This document shows, piece after piece, positions 26,594 through 35,713 of a DNA stretch of 64,000 nucleotides. Below the pieces are notes generated by a model. The model was not told where the DNA came from. It did not search any database and saw only the letters and a list, made by a program, of their open reading frames with translations. The first letter of the stretch is position 1. Every line of letters begins with the position of its first letter. Location: NCBI RefSeq assembly GCF_000353285.1, contig NZ_KB731325.1, positions 73,006 to 137,005 of the forward strand, in the 5' to 3' direction. Source of the DNA: Leptolyngbya boryana PCC 6306. GTDB taxonomy: Bacteria > Cyanobacteriota > Cyanobacteriia > Leptolyngbyales > Leptolyngbyaceae. Made by a program: the position numbers and the translations under genes.

Positions 26594-27863
26594 CTTAAGG
26601 GGTGACGACACGACTGAACGGTAGAAAGGATGCCGGATAGCAGCATTGAGAGACAGAAAAAATGAGGTGATTCCACTTGTTTCACCCCATCAATCTAAAA
26701 GATGTTGCCCTCATTCTATCAAACCTGTTTACAATCGCAATTAACGGAAGCGCAATTTGTGACGCTAGAAATCTTGGTCGAACTGTTGCAAAAAGAGCGA
26801 AGAATTACGATTGAACGGATAGCGACCCTGTTTCCGCAACCGATTCTATTTGAGAGCAGACGGCGGAATATTCAGCGATTCTTGAGTCTGCCGCAACTGA
26901 CTCCACAAGCGATCTGGTTTCCGATTGTCAAGCAGTGGATCAAACGACATTACTCAGGTAGAACTCCGCTTCACCTGGTGGTTGACCGGACGCAATGGCA
27001 AAACCATAACTTGATCATGGTGAGTCTTGTATACCAGAAGCGGGCAATCCCATTGCACTGGATGTGGCTGAACAAGCAAGGACAGAGTTCGCTGGCTGAA
27101 CAACGAAAAGTGTTATGTCCGGTATTTCATCTGTTGAAAAAGTATCGCTTCATTTTGCTCGGAGACCGTGAGTTTCACAGTATCGAGCTTGCTGCTTGGT
27201 GTGTGGAAAAACAAGTCAAATTCGTGTTCCGTTTACCGAAAAGTACGACCATCAAACCGAATGACAGCGATGCGTTTACTCGCCTCGACGATTTGCCACA
27301 AACGCCCGGAATCACTGAGCAATATCTGCACATTCAAGTCACGCAAAATCGCGGGTTCGGCAAGCATAATTTAGTCTTGCGCCAAAAACGCGCCTACCGT
27401 CAATCGAATTCTGATGCTTGGTATCTGCTGACCAATCTCGTCGGTGCCGAACAAACTCTGAAAGCTTACTCTAATCGCTTCTCCATTGAGCCGCTGTTCA
27501 AAGACTACAAATCCGGTGGCTATCATCTCGAAGATTGCCATGCCGATTCACGCCGATTCAATGCACTACTGGTTCTGATTGCCATTGCTTATTCGCTCTC
27601 AACGCTTCAGGGACGACGCATTCGCCAAAAGCAAGTGCAATGCTACGTCGGTCGAGTCAAGGAGCCGAAGCGAACCCGAAACCGACATAGCAATTTCTGG
27701 ATTGGCTTGTATGGCAGGTTGTGGATTGAACCCTTGCAATTGTGGTCAACTCTGGCGACCAAGTTGATGGCACTCAAGCCGCAAAAACGTCCCTTTTTTC
27801 AGCGAGGTCTCAATGCCATTTCCTTGATCCAGTCTGCTCTCTAGCTTCGTTGTCACCCCTTGA
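26594..27863 (+). mobile_element. IS4-family insertion sequence with 10-bp target duplication
   Basis: 1270 bp bounded by AAGGGGTGACGAC near the left end and GTTGTCACCCCTT near the right end. Flanks are GACTTTGAGG at 26584-26593 and 27864-27873, a 10-bp duplication as usual for IS4. It contains one intact transposase gene. The outermost two or three bases of the ends do not match perfectly, so the boundaries are good to about 1 bp. Confidence 0.9.
26702..27844 (+). CDS. IS4 family transposase
   Basis: A 380-residue DDE transposase. Catalytic acids are visible in 'LVVDRTQWQN' (first D), 'ILLGDREFHS' (second D) and the YREK-type signature 'AYSNRFSIEPLFKDYKSGG' (E and K). The C-terminal basic tail is normal. 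Intact, so the element may be mobile. The start ATG lies 108 bp inside the left end. Confidence 0.92.
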   Translation: MLPSFYQTCLQSQLTEAQFVTLEILVELLQKERRITIERIATLFPQPILFESRRRNIQRFLSLPQLTPQAIWFPIVKQWIKRHYSGRTPLHLVVDRTQWQNHNLIMVSLVYQKRAIPLHWMWLNKQGQSSLAEQRKVLCPVFHLLKKYRFILLGDREFHSIELAAWCVEKQVKFVFRLPKSTTIKPNDSDAFTRLDDLPQTPGITEQYLHIQVTQNRGFGKHNLVLRQKRAYRQSNSDAWYLLTNLVGAEQTLKAYSNRFSIEPLFKDYKSGGYHLEDCHADSRRFNALLVLIAIAYSLSTLQGRRIRQKQVQCYVGRVKEPKRTRNRHSNFWIGLYGRLWIEPLQLWSTLATKLMALKPQKRPFFQRGLNAISLIQSAL

Positions 27864-28254
27864 GACTTTGAGGTCTTTAGCGAGGTCGAAAAGCTCCGAG
27901 GCGGAAAGGCGATCGAAGTTTTCATTTATGCGTCTCATGCCAAGGGTGAGCAACCCTTGAACCCAGAAGTCACTTGGCGAGGGCTGTATGTGGGCTATGT
28001 CGCTTCTCGTCGAGGTCGTTATCCAGGTAAATCCATCTACCGCCCTCAATCCACAGTGACGGATACGCCAACCTGGGCTGTGTTTTGGGAGGTACAGGAG
28101 TTGGAACTGCTTCAGAAATCCATTCCGATTGGTAACTTGCGTGGGAAGAATAAGAAAGCAAATTATGGAGCACGATTCATTCCAGAAGGTCCCGTTTTGA
28201 TTGAACACCCGGCAGTCCGACTCTGATGGAATTCGTAAAGTAGAAGAACCAGCC

Positions 28255-29046
28255 ATGAAAATCGCAACCTACAATCTTCGATATGGTGGAAAGGCGGGTC
28301 AGCGCGTCCACTGGAGTCAAATTTTTGAGGTTGCGAATCCCGATATCTTCCTGGTTCAGGAGACCTGTCATCCCCAACAGTACGTGACCAGCCGATTTTG
28401 GGAGAGTCACTGGCATCAGGTGCAGTGGGCAAAGGTTGGAAACAATACTTGGGGGAGCGCAGTCTTTGTCCGATCTGGCTCGGTCAAAAAGATTGAGGTT
28501 CCCCAGTTTGAGGGGAATGTGGTCGGGGTAGAGGTGGAAGGCGTTGCGTGGTCAGCTGTTCGAGCACAGAAGCTACGGGTGATTAGCATCCATGCACCAG
28601 CCCCGTATAAACCCTCCATGAATCGAATCCTTGATTGGCTTGCCACCCTCACTAATGATGCAGATCTGATCATCGGGGGTGACTTTAACCTGACGGTTGG
28701 GGTGCGTCATCCGGGTGAACAGCAACAGGATCAGGATTTATGGTTGCTGAAGCGATTGCGGAAAGAGTTTGGCTTGATGAGTTGTTGGCAGGCAGCAAAC
28801 CCGAACCGTAATCTTACTCAAACTTTACGTTGGAGCCGAGATAAAGTGACTCCCTATCACTGTGATGGCATCTTTGTTCCGGCTGCATGGTATCGCTATT
28901 TGGATAAATGTGAGGTACTGACATCTCCAATGTGGGAGGAACTGAGTGACCATAATCCGGTCATTGCAACTTTTTCTGAAGAATCGAATCCGTCTGCTGA
29001 TACTCCCCTATCTGATATAACTCTCCTTTCTACCCTGCCGTCTTAA
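28255..29046 (+). CDS. Endonuclease/exonuclease/phosphatase (EEP) family protein
   Basis: A 263-residue EEP-fold metal-dependent hydrolase from ATG 28255. Motifs are 'KIATYNLRYGG' (N), 'PDIFLVQETCH' (E), 'DLIIGGDFNLTVG' (D, N) and the C-terminal 'ELSDHNPVIATF' (D-H). This family includes DNase I-like and AP endonucleases as well as phosphoesterases. Position inside a decayed restriction/DISARM-like cluster points to DNA cleavage, but substrate is unknown. A longer frame from 28201 has no family support for its first 18 codons. No signal peptide. Confidence 0.85.
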   Translation: MKIATYNLRYGGKAGQRVHWSQIFEVANPDIFLVQETCHPQQYVTSRFWESHWHQVQWAKVGNNTWGSAVFVRSGSVKKIEVPQFEGNVVGVEVEGVAWSAVRAQKLRVISIHAPAPYKPSMNRILDWLATLTNDADLIIGGDFNLTVGVRHPGEQQQDQDLWLLKRLRKEFGLMSCWQAANPNRNLTQTLRWSRDKVTPYHCDGIFVPAAWYRYLDKCEVLTSPMWEELSDHNPVIATFSEESNPSADTPLSDITLLSTLPS

Positions 29047-29543
29047 CTGTCTAAGTCTACTGCACGTCATCACGCTGAATGGTTGTCGCTGGTTGAAGCA
29101 TCGGGTTCATTTCTGAGCCTGCCTGTGCTGCTCAAGGTATTCCCCACAGGCTTAGATGCTCATGATCCGGAGCATTTGAAGCTGCTGCGATCAACATCTG
29201 AAGAATGGTAGGACAATCAGTTTGGACTCAAGATCGAAATGAATCAAGCGGTTGAGATCGCTTATGGTTAGCAAGATCTCGACTTAGAGCACGACTTTCA
29301 CCCAACCAAGCAAGGCATCCGCTTTACCATCAGCGAGACTGCACGGTGGGAAGTGCTCGAACATGAAGTGCGTTGAAGCATCGACTGTTGGAGTTGAACC
29401 ATCAATGCTACGCCGAAGAAGTTGCCCAGAGCTTGCACGATAAAAAGAAGGCAAAAGGCAAGGGGCAGAAGGCAAAAGGGAAGACTAGTAAAAAGCAATG
29501 GCCGGATGTTGAACCAGACGAGCAACAACTCAAGCTGTTGTAA
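29047..29543 (+). pseudogene. Internally deleted DNA methylase gene, probably DISARM DrmMI/PglX-like
   Basis: The left part reads 'SKSTARHHAEWLSLVEASG' and 'LPVLLKVFPTGLDAHDPEH', then meets TAG and TAG. The middle reads 'GIRFTISETARWEVLEHEV' and the right part, in another frame, 'LLELNHQCYAEEVAQSLHDK' to 'WPDVEPDEQQLKLL' and TAA. As I recall these are the N-terminal and extreme C-terminal segments of a PglX-like adenine methylase of over 1000 residues, with the catalytic centre deleted. With the helicase tail at 26002 this suggests a dead DISARM-type locus. Dead by deletion, frameshift and nonsense codons. Confidence 0.5.
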
Positions 29544-29551
29544 CAGAGTGA

Positions 29552-30856
29552 ATGCGTATGACTGAACTAACCCGTGATTCACAAAGCGACTCCCAAAAAA
29601 CACCAGCAATTCCAGAAACAGAGCCAATTCACATGACGCTTGAAGAACAGAGAGCAATCCTTGAGAAATTTATTATCCACAATCCCGACCTGGAAGCCCT
29701 AGAAGCAAAAATATCTCAGTTCAATATTTTTGAAGCCGTTGGCATGGTTCGCCAGGAAATCAAGCATTCCAACTTCATTCAATTTCTCCTCAACCCCTCC
29801 GAGAAACATCGACTCGGTGATCTCTTCCTGAAAAAACTCCTGATCGCCATCCTCGCCGATGCCGAAAAAGCCCCTATAGATAGCCTTGATATCGCTCGCT
29901 CCGATTTCTCCGATGCCGAGATTCGGCGCGAATGGAAGAACATCGATCTCTTGATTTATTCGCCCATCAACTCCTTCGTTTGCGTCATCGAAAACAAAGT
30001 AGATGCCGTAGAAAGTCCCAATCAACTCCGCACCTACGAGGATGTGGTTGCCAAAGAGTTTCGAAACTGCAAAAAAATGTTTGTTTTTCTCACTAGAGAA
30101 GGTTCAGCAGCCTCTCGCCCTCGATGGATCTCCTTCGCTTATGGAGCGATCGCAGAGATCATCGAAACCGTATGTAACGAGCGAAGATCAAGCCTTACAG
30201 ATGATATTTACATCGCAATACGCCATTACGTTGATTTAGTCAGGAGACATATTATGCGCGAGTCCGACATTGCTGAACTGTGCCGCAAAATATACAAACA
30301 GCACCGTCAAGCGATCGATCTGATCTACGAGCATCGCCCTGATATGCGATCAGATGTCGAAGACTACATAAAACAACTTATCCAGGAGTTTTCTCAAGCA
30401 GAAAATATTGATTTAGACTCCATTGACAAACGATACATTCGAGTCGCTCCAAAGGAGTGGGATGGCATGGCATTTCAAAAGACTTGCTCTGGCTGGACAG
30501 GGAGCGATCGAATCTTCCTCTTTGAGTTTTGGAACGAGCCTCAAAATCTCTGTGTTCATCTAGTAATTGGTCCTGGAAGGATGGAAATCAAGCAAGCGAT
30601 TTATCAAGAACTAAACACGCTCAACATTAGCGGATTGAAAAGCAAATGTAAAATTGATGAATCAAAATGGAACCATATTGGTATTGTGCCAATTCTCGAC
30701 ATTTCAGACTATGAAGATGGGGATTTAGAAAGCTTACAAGAAAAAATTAGAGCATTCTGGCTGAAATACATCCAGGGCGATATGAAGGTGATCCGGGAGG
30801 CGATCGCTAATTGTGGTTTCTTGCGCTCCACAGGTAAGGCGCTGAATGAGAATTGA
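29552..30856 (+). CDS. PD-(D/E)XK nuclease superfamily protein (PDDEXK_4-like)
   Basis: A 434-residue protein. The N-terminal region carries a PD-(D/E)XK core: 'HSNFIQFLLNPSEKHRLGDL', 'IRREWKNIDLLIYSP' (D) and 'FVCVIENKVDAVESPNQL' (E-x-K), followed by 'LRTYEDVVAKEF' and 'KMFVFLTREG'. This pattern fits the PDDEXK_4 family found in defence islands. The C-terminal ~200 residues are a separate domain ending in a wHTH-like or effector-like fold I do not recognise. It is placed directly after the dead methylase and probably survived that operon. ATG 29552 or ATG 29558 are equally possible starts. Confidence 0.8.
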   Translation: MRMTELTRDSQSDSQKTPAIPETEPIHMTLEEQRAILEKFIIHNPDLEALEAKISQFNIFEAVGMVRQEIKHSNFIQFLLNPSEKHRLGDLFLKKLLIAILADAEKAPIDSLDIARSDFSDAEIRREWKNIDLLIYSPINSFVCVIENKVDAVESPNQLRTYEDVVAKEFRNCKKMFVFLTREGSAASRPRWISFAYGAIAEIIETVCNERRSSLTDDIYIAIRHYVDLVRRHIMRESDIAELCRKIYKQHRQAIDLIYEHRPDMRSDVEDYIKQLIQEFSQAENIDLDSIDKRYIRVAPKEWDGMAFQKTCSGWTGSDRIFLFEFWNEPQNLCVHLVIGPGRMEIKQAIYQELNTLNISGLKSKCKIDESKWNHIGIVPILDISDYEDGDLESLQEKIRAFWLKYIQGDMKVIREAIANCGFLRSTGKALNEN

Positions 30857-31179
30857 TCGATTGGGAATTAAATTAGCCGAGGCAAAACAGGCAATCTTTA
30901 AAGACAAACACGAATCGCACAAGAGTAACGACAGTACCAGCGTACATTCAGCAAGATGATTTCTGGCAAGAAGTGCCGCCATTTGAACAAGAAGACAGTC
31001 GTCATTTGGAGTAAGGCCAGAGAAAATTGAGCTTCCACACCCTACCATTTTTGGGACACAACCAGGATCTCGTAATTTCGCTCCTATTAAAATAGGTTGC
31101 TTTTTGACAAAATTGGGAGACAGAGTGGATAGTTTTCAAAATATGGCAATACGGTACACCTTAGAGATAACTGAGCCAA
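30857..31179. other. Intergenic region with gene debris
   Basis: No intact gene. Two plus-strand fragments in different frames ('MRIDRLGIKLAEAKQAIFK' from 30847 and 'DDFWQEVPPFEQEDSRHLE' ending at about 31014) look like a small decayed gene overlapping the end of the nuclease gene. A short hairpin CCTATT-AA-AATAGG near 31083-31096 may end transcription. Confidence 0.3.
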
Positions 31180-32124
31180 CTATTTACTACCTAGCAATAA
31201 GGAAATAGCACTGCCAGCAAGTGGAGCTAGGATTGAGATGCCTGTCTTTAAACTATCTGTTGCACCTAATTGAAGTTTGAGAAGTTCTTCTACCTTTTTC
31301 TGATTTGAATACCAATTCACCCACGAATCTGAAGCGTCTGAATTGAATGATGGCTTTGGATAGGTGGAGCCGCAAATTTCGCGCCCTTTGGACTGGAAAG
31401 CGATAAAGGTTGGGATATAAACAAGTGTCAGGAGCGCTGTCGTATATAGCCCATAAAGTAACACCATCTCGGCTGGAAAATTTACTGACTTGGCTACTTT
31501 AATACAAGCCAAAGAAAGTGTATCTGATTTTGCCCAAGCAATAAGAGTATTACGCAATGCACCTGAACCTAATGTTGCAGCACTGATGCCTGTTCCAGCA
31601 ATCACAAGAAAGAACTGTAGGCGGTCTCGAAGGTCAAGAAAATGCAAGATTGTGCTTGTAGTAGGCTGTCCAATATAACTAATTTTTCCCAGAGCAGCTT
31701 GAACAAGCTAAATCCCGACACACGCTGGAGCCATTATGAGGCAAAATGCTATTAACGTCAGGATGCTGATTTTGTAGATATGGCTCTGAAGTGGGGAGCC
31801 AGTACGAAAAGGAACTGCATAGAGTAATCCGAAAAACAATAACGCTAGTATAAAAAGAGATAGAAAAATTTCTTTGCAATTACCCTTAAAGTTTGGCTTA
31901 AGAGCAACCAACGCACTCCATAATGGCTTACTTAAAATAAACCAAAGTGCAGTCTGCATACCAATCAAGCAGTGCTATACACTGGATAATGGGTTGGTTT
32001 GAATAAAATGCTTACTACATTCCTCAGAGATAGCACCGAAACGAATTAGTTCGTAACCTATCAAAAAACCAATTGCACTCAGAATCATCACTGTAGAATT
32101 TTTGGCAGTCAAAAGCTTAGCCAT
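31180..32124 (-). pseudogene. Membrane protein gene with two in-frame amber codons
   Basis: One uninterrupted frame of 315 codons from ATG 32124 to the stop at 31180, broken only by TAG at 31975-31977 ('NPLSSV*HCLIGMQ') and TAG at 31708-31710 ('MAPACVGI*LVQAALGK'). No other frame change is needed. The product would have about six hydrophobic segments ('MILSAIGFLIGYELI', 'IFLSLFILALLFFGLL', 'ISILTLIAFCLIMAPA', 'LQFFLVIAGTGISAA', 'LLYGLYTTALLTLVYI' and a C-terminal one). Both ambers are one C-to-T step from CAG (Gln). Family unknown. The gene is either a recent pseudogene or is read through. Confidence 0.7.
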
Positions 32125-32539
32125 CTAACTCTATTTAACGCGTTTTGAACGTCATACTATTTTCTACCGAGGTTTCCCTGAATTGATTATATGGACAGAT
32201 TTTGTATCATTTCTGATTCAATCTGCTGTTTCAGTCAAGAATCAGCATAATCTCTCCAGAAGCAATTATTTCTTTAAATCATTAGATCATGATACTCATT
32301 TGGCTGTTGCGCCAATTTATTCTGAGTCATGTCTCGTATTATCTCACTCAGCGAAGTTGGCTTCCTGAACTCATTCTTTCTTCATAAAAAGGTGAAAATG
32401 CAGTTGGAACAATTAGCAGCAGTCATTTCTATGTCTGCTCAGAAGACGAGCGTTTATTGATAGATACATTCAATTTCAAGATGCGATCGCAGTTCATCGC
32501 GGTTCGTTCCATGTATTAGCAGTTAATGGGATCAACTGC
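32125..32539. other. 415-bp region without a supported gene
   Basis: A+T-rich. A 61-codon plus-strand ORF (32183-32368) lacks a ribosome binding site and resembles nothing known. It probably contains the promoter of the minus-strand membrane-protein pseudogene near its left edge. Nothing else seen. Confidence 0.3.
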
Positions 32540-33655
32540 TCAGCTTGGGTCTACATCAATCTCTGCTTCTAGGGCGGTTGCAGCAGACTCCAATTCCTGT
32601 TCCAATTCTTCGATCGAAGGCAACGTTGATTTAAACTGATCTGGTACTCGATGAGTCGAAACTCCGATCGGAGTGCTGACATTACGCAGTGCATACTCCA
32701 CAGTCGTCTTAGATTTTGAACGACAGAGAATCAGCCCGATCGTTGGTTGGTCGTCAGGATGTCGCAGCAAATCATCCACTGCGGACACATAAAAATTCAT
32801 CTGCCCTGAATACGCAGGCTCGAAATCGCCCATCTTCAACTCGATCACAATGTAACAGCGAAGCTTGACATGGTAGAAAAGCAGATCGATTTTGTACTCC
32901 TTCCCATCAACCACGATCGGGAATTGGTTGCCCATGAAAGAGAAGCCAACCCCCAACTCTAGGAGAAATTCGCGTATGTGAGAGACAAGTGCCTGCTCTA
33001 ACTCGCGCTCCAAAGCCCCTTCGCTCAGCGTGATAAAGTCCATCATGTACGGGTCTTTAATTAAGGACTGCGCGAGATCGGACTGAGATGGCGGTAGGGT
33101 TTGAGCAAAATTGGTGATGGCACTGCCCTGGCGCTGATGAAGATTGCTCTCAATCTGGTGGATTAAGACATTCCGACTCCAGCCGTATTCAATTGCTTTA
33201 CAAGCGTACCAAAGCCGCGCCTCTGGGTCTTTGACCATATCTAGAAGCCGCACGTTGTGACCCCACGGAATTTGTCCAACAACCTGTTGGACAAATTGCT
33301 CATCAGGATATGCTTCAGCAAAAGCCCGCATGTACGTGAGATTTGAGCGTGAAAACCCCTTCATCTGAGGAAAATCTCGCTTCAGGTCTTTTGCCAATCG
33401 TTCAATGACCTTTGCTCCCCAACCCTCTTGCCTCTGGCGATGGAGAATTTCTCGTCCGATATGCCAATAGAGAAGTATTAACTCACGGTTTACCGAGAGG
33501 ACGGCTCGCAGTTGCGCTGTGCGAATGCGTTCCTTCAGTAGGCGAAGAAACTCATCATAATCGTCGGGGAGAAAGGAAAGTTGTCGGGGCAAAGGAAGCT
33601 TCCTTGAATTATGGCGAACAAGCCTTTGGATCGTGCCATAGAACGGAGCCTTCAT
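32540..33655 (-). CDS. DUF1016 (YhcG-like) PD-(D/E)XK nuclease
   Basis: A 371-residue member of the DUF1016/YhcG family. The N-terminal helical domain is typical ('VNRELILLYWHIGREI', 'GWGAKVIERLAKDLKRDFP', 'GFSRSNLTYMRAFAEAYP') and the C-terminal PD-(D/E)XK nuclease domain shows 'KIDLLFYHVKLRCYIVIELK' with D and E-x-K. Family members are widespread in mobile and defence-rich regions and are predicted DNases. The C-terminal tail is acidic. The start at 33655 adds about 30 residues before the conserved 'LPDDYDEFLRLLKERIR'; a shorter start is possible. Confidence 0.88.
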   Translation of the reverse strand: MKAPFYGTIQRLVRHNSRKLPLPRQLSFLPDDYDEFLRLLKERIRTAQLRAVLSVNRELILLYWHIGREILHRQRQEGWGAKVIERLAKDLKRDFPQMKGFSRSNLTYMRAFAEAYPDEQFVQQVVGQIPWGHNVRLLDMVKDPEARLWYACKAIEYGWSRNVLIHQIESNLHQRQGSAITNFAQTLPPSQSDLAQSLIKDPYMMDFITLSEGALERELEQALVSHIREFLLELGVGFSFMGNQFPIVVDGKEYKIDLLFYHVKLRCYIVIELKMGDFEPAYSGQMNFYVSAVDDLLRHPDDQPTIGLILCRSKSKTTVEYALRNVSTPIGVSTHRVPDQFKSTLPSIEELEQELESAATALEAEIDVDPS

Positions 33656-33759
33656 TCCAGATGCGATCGCTTCTCAAGCCCGATATTTCTCCAGTCATTT
33701 CTTGCACCGTTAGTGCGAGTATTTGAGCTAGAATCTCGCCCGTTTCGCACAACATTAAG

Positions 33760-34309
33760 GTGGGATATTGGGAGAATACGATATTTTCTGCCATTCTTCT
33801 TCTCAGTGTCCTCCTTCCCTGCCCCGCAATCTCGGCTAGTCAAGTCACTGGCATAATGAGTGTGGTTGATGGAGATACGCTCAAAGTGAAAAACAAAGAA
33901 TTCGTCTCAAAGGCGTGGATAGCCCAGACCAGCAACAGATTTTCTGATTTAACAAGCGGGTCTGGAACTGCGGCAAACACGTGAAAGCTACCCTGCACGT
34001 TAATTGGTGCAAACTCTTTGCGCTGCGGGGTAACGGGCAAAGATCGATATTAAACGCTCTGTCGCGATTTGCAATGTTGGCGACCTCAACCCAATGGCTG
34101 GTTCAGAATGGTTGGGCAGTATCTTTCCCGGACTACAAGGCGAACAAACTACGAAAGCCGCACAGCGGGGCATCTAGATATCACAGTTCACTCCACCCAA
34201 AGATTGGCGTAAGCAGAATCGCCAAAATTGTCCCACCCTGGACAATTCGCGATCGCATCAACAATGGTGCAAGTGCTTCTTACGCTCGCTCGCCTTTCTA
34301 GCTGTGTGA
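33760..34309 (+). pseudogene. Secreted thermonuclease (SNase-like) gene, frameshifted
   Basis: Starts GTG 33760 with a signal-peptide-like N-terminus ('AILLLSVLLPCPAISA') and 'QVTGIMSVVDGDTLKVK', the first strands of a staphylococcal-nuclease fold. The continuation is scattered over frames: 'IRLKGVDSPDQQQIF', 'QWLVQNGWAVSFPDYKAN', 'TKAAQRGI' followed by TAG where Trp is expected, and 'QFTPPKDWRKQNRQNCP' ending at TGA 34307. At least three frameshifts and a nonsense codon show that it is dead. A second, shorter echo of the same gene lies near 37015-37095. Confidence 0.65.
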
Positions 34310-34380
34310 AAAACTAACTGTCTCTAGCTCATGAAGACCCAAAATTCGGTACGATAACCTCACTCAACATTGGCACGCCG

Positions 34381-35571
34381 TTATGAGTGAGAGAAGCAGA
34401 CGGGAAGGAACTTTGACAGATTCCCGATGACTGCATCCCCAACCCTAGCTGAAATGCCTGCGGCAACTCCATTCATTAAGAAGCATGACAGCTGCAATGT
34501 TGCTGACTCACCTTCAAGCTCTACCGTTGGTAAATCAACGTATTTCTGGTAAATCTTAGGAAAAACAGCATACTCTGCTGAAGCGTTGTAGAGGACTGCA
34601 CCTGCTTCTTTGACAATTTCCACCTCCTGTCCTTCTCTTCCAAATGTTGGCTTACTCACGTAAGGCACTGAAATCGAATCAGGAGTCATTGCCGTGGGTA
34701 GAAAATGCCGATGGACGATTGCAGAGAGTGGATGATCAATTTGATTGCCCCACGCTTCAGTAATGAGTGCTAACAATGCCTTGTTTTGCAGTACGAATGA
34801 AGAAATAGGATTAATCAAAGCAACTTTGCGATCGAAGACTAAAGGCTCTAGATAATCCCATAATCCAATTCCACTGACTGGATCTGCATCTTCAATCATC
34901 CATTCTGTTGGATAAATCCGATAAATTAAATCGACAGGTTCATCGGTTTGATCGTAGATACCGTCTTCATCCATCGACAAAAACTCGATCGCGCAAAAGT
35001 GCGCGTCATAGTCACAGAGCGATCGTAGATACTCAACCGTCCCAATATCTTCGATCGCTTGAGACAAAGCTGAAAATACAATCCGACAGTCTTCAGGTCT
35101 TTTACCAATTGAATGTGCTGCAACTTCAATGTAATGATTTAGCTCTCGCCGCAAAATCGACTCAGCATCGGTGTTTACCCCCGCTCTACCAAAGTGCTGC
35201 GCCACTAGATCATCCATCTTGAACGTCTCAACGACAAACGTTGCGACTTCTGCATTACACTCCAGAAGATAAATCCCCGTTTTCGTGACTGCGAAATCAC
35301 ATCGAGCAATAAAGGGGGGCTGAGAACTGGTCCGAATCAAATCTAAAGTCTCGATCGGATACCCATATGCCAACAGCGTCTCATCATCGAACGTTTTCAT
35401 GAATTCGCCTGCTGCCACCAAAACCCGCCAGACATCTTCTGCGGCTTGGCGAATGGCCTGAATGTTCTCAGAAGAAACAGGTAGCACATCAAAGCAAGCA
35501 TATTCGTCCGTGTCATACCAGCTAAAACAATGCTGATATTGTTCATAAAACTGCGATCGTGTGAGCATCAT
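34381..35571 (-). CDS. Glutathionylspermidine synthase-like ATP-grasp protein
   Basis: A 396-residue protein of the GSP_synth (YgiC/YjfC-like) family, an ATP-grasp fold that ligates amines to carboxylates. Recognisable segments are 'FIARCDFAVTKTGIYLLECN', 'IYRIYPTEWM', 'INPISSFVLQNKALLALI' and the ATP-binding 'YVSKPTFGREGQEVEIV'. The amidase domain of the bifunctional E. coli enzyme is absent, as in YgiC. ATG 35571 has AGGAG 7 nt upstream. The next gene upstream on the same strand encodes a secreted, serine/glycine-rich protein; YgiC-type genes commonly sit beside an envelope protein gene, so the two may form an operon acting on the envelope. Confidence 0.82.
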   Translation of the reverse strand: MMLTRSQFYEQYQHCFSWYDTDEYACFDVLPVSSENIQAIRQAAEDVWRVLVAAGEFMKTFDDETLLAYGYPIETLDLIRTSSQPPFIARCDFAVTKTGIYLLECNAEVATFVVETFKMDDLVAQHFGRAGVNTDAESILRRELNHYIEVAAHSIGKRPEDCRIVFSALSQAIEDIGTVEYLRSLCDYDAHFCAIEFLSMDEDGIYDQTDEPVDLIYRIYPTEWMIEDADPVSGIGLWDYLEPLVFDRKVALINPISSFVLQNKALLALITEAWGNQIDHPLSAIVHRHFLPTAMTPDSISVPYVSKPTFGREGQEVEIVKEAGAVLYNASAEYAVFPKIYQKYVDLPTVELEGESATLQLSCFLMNGVAAGISARVGDAVIGNLSKFLPVCFSHS

Positions 35572-35713
35572 GCACCTGCTCCTGAATCAATCGCTCCGAC
35601 ACGATCTACTTGTTCGTTTTTGCGAGAGCATTGAACGATACTCGTCCTCAGCAACTTTAACTGCATCGATTGAATTCCTCACATCACAACCTATAATTTG
35701 TCGATTGAATTCG

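Larger units (their letters stand above)
26443..28226 (+). pseudogene. Hypothetical gene split by an IS4 element
   Basis: The 5' part (ATG 26443, 'MQKTHTFAILAPVPEMHLIS' to 'FGSMDFE') stops inside the IS4 element. The 3' part resumes after the target duplication as 'VFSEVEKLRGGKAIEVFIY' and ends 'LIEHPAVRL' at 28226. Removing the element and one copy of the 10-bp duplication gives a continuous ~165-residue protein. I do not recognise the family. The gene lies between remnants of a helicase and a methylase and upstream of the EEP nuclease, so it was probably part of the same lost defence operon. Confidence 0.7.
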
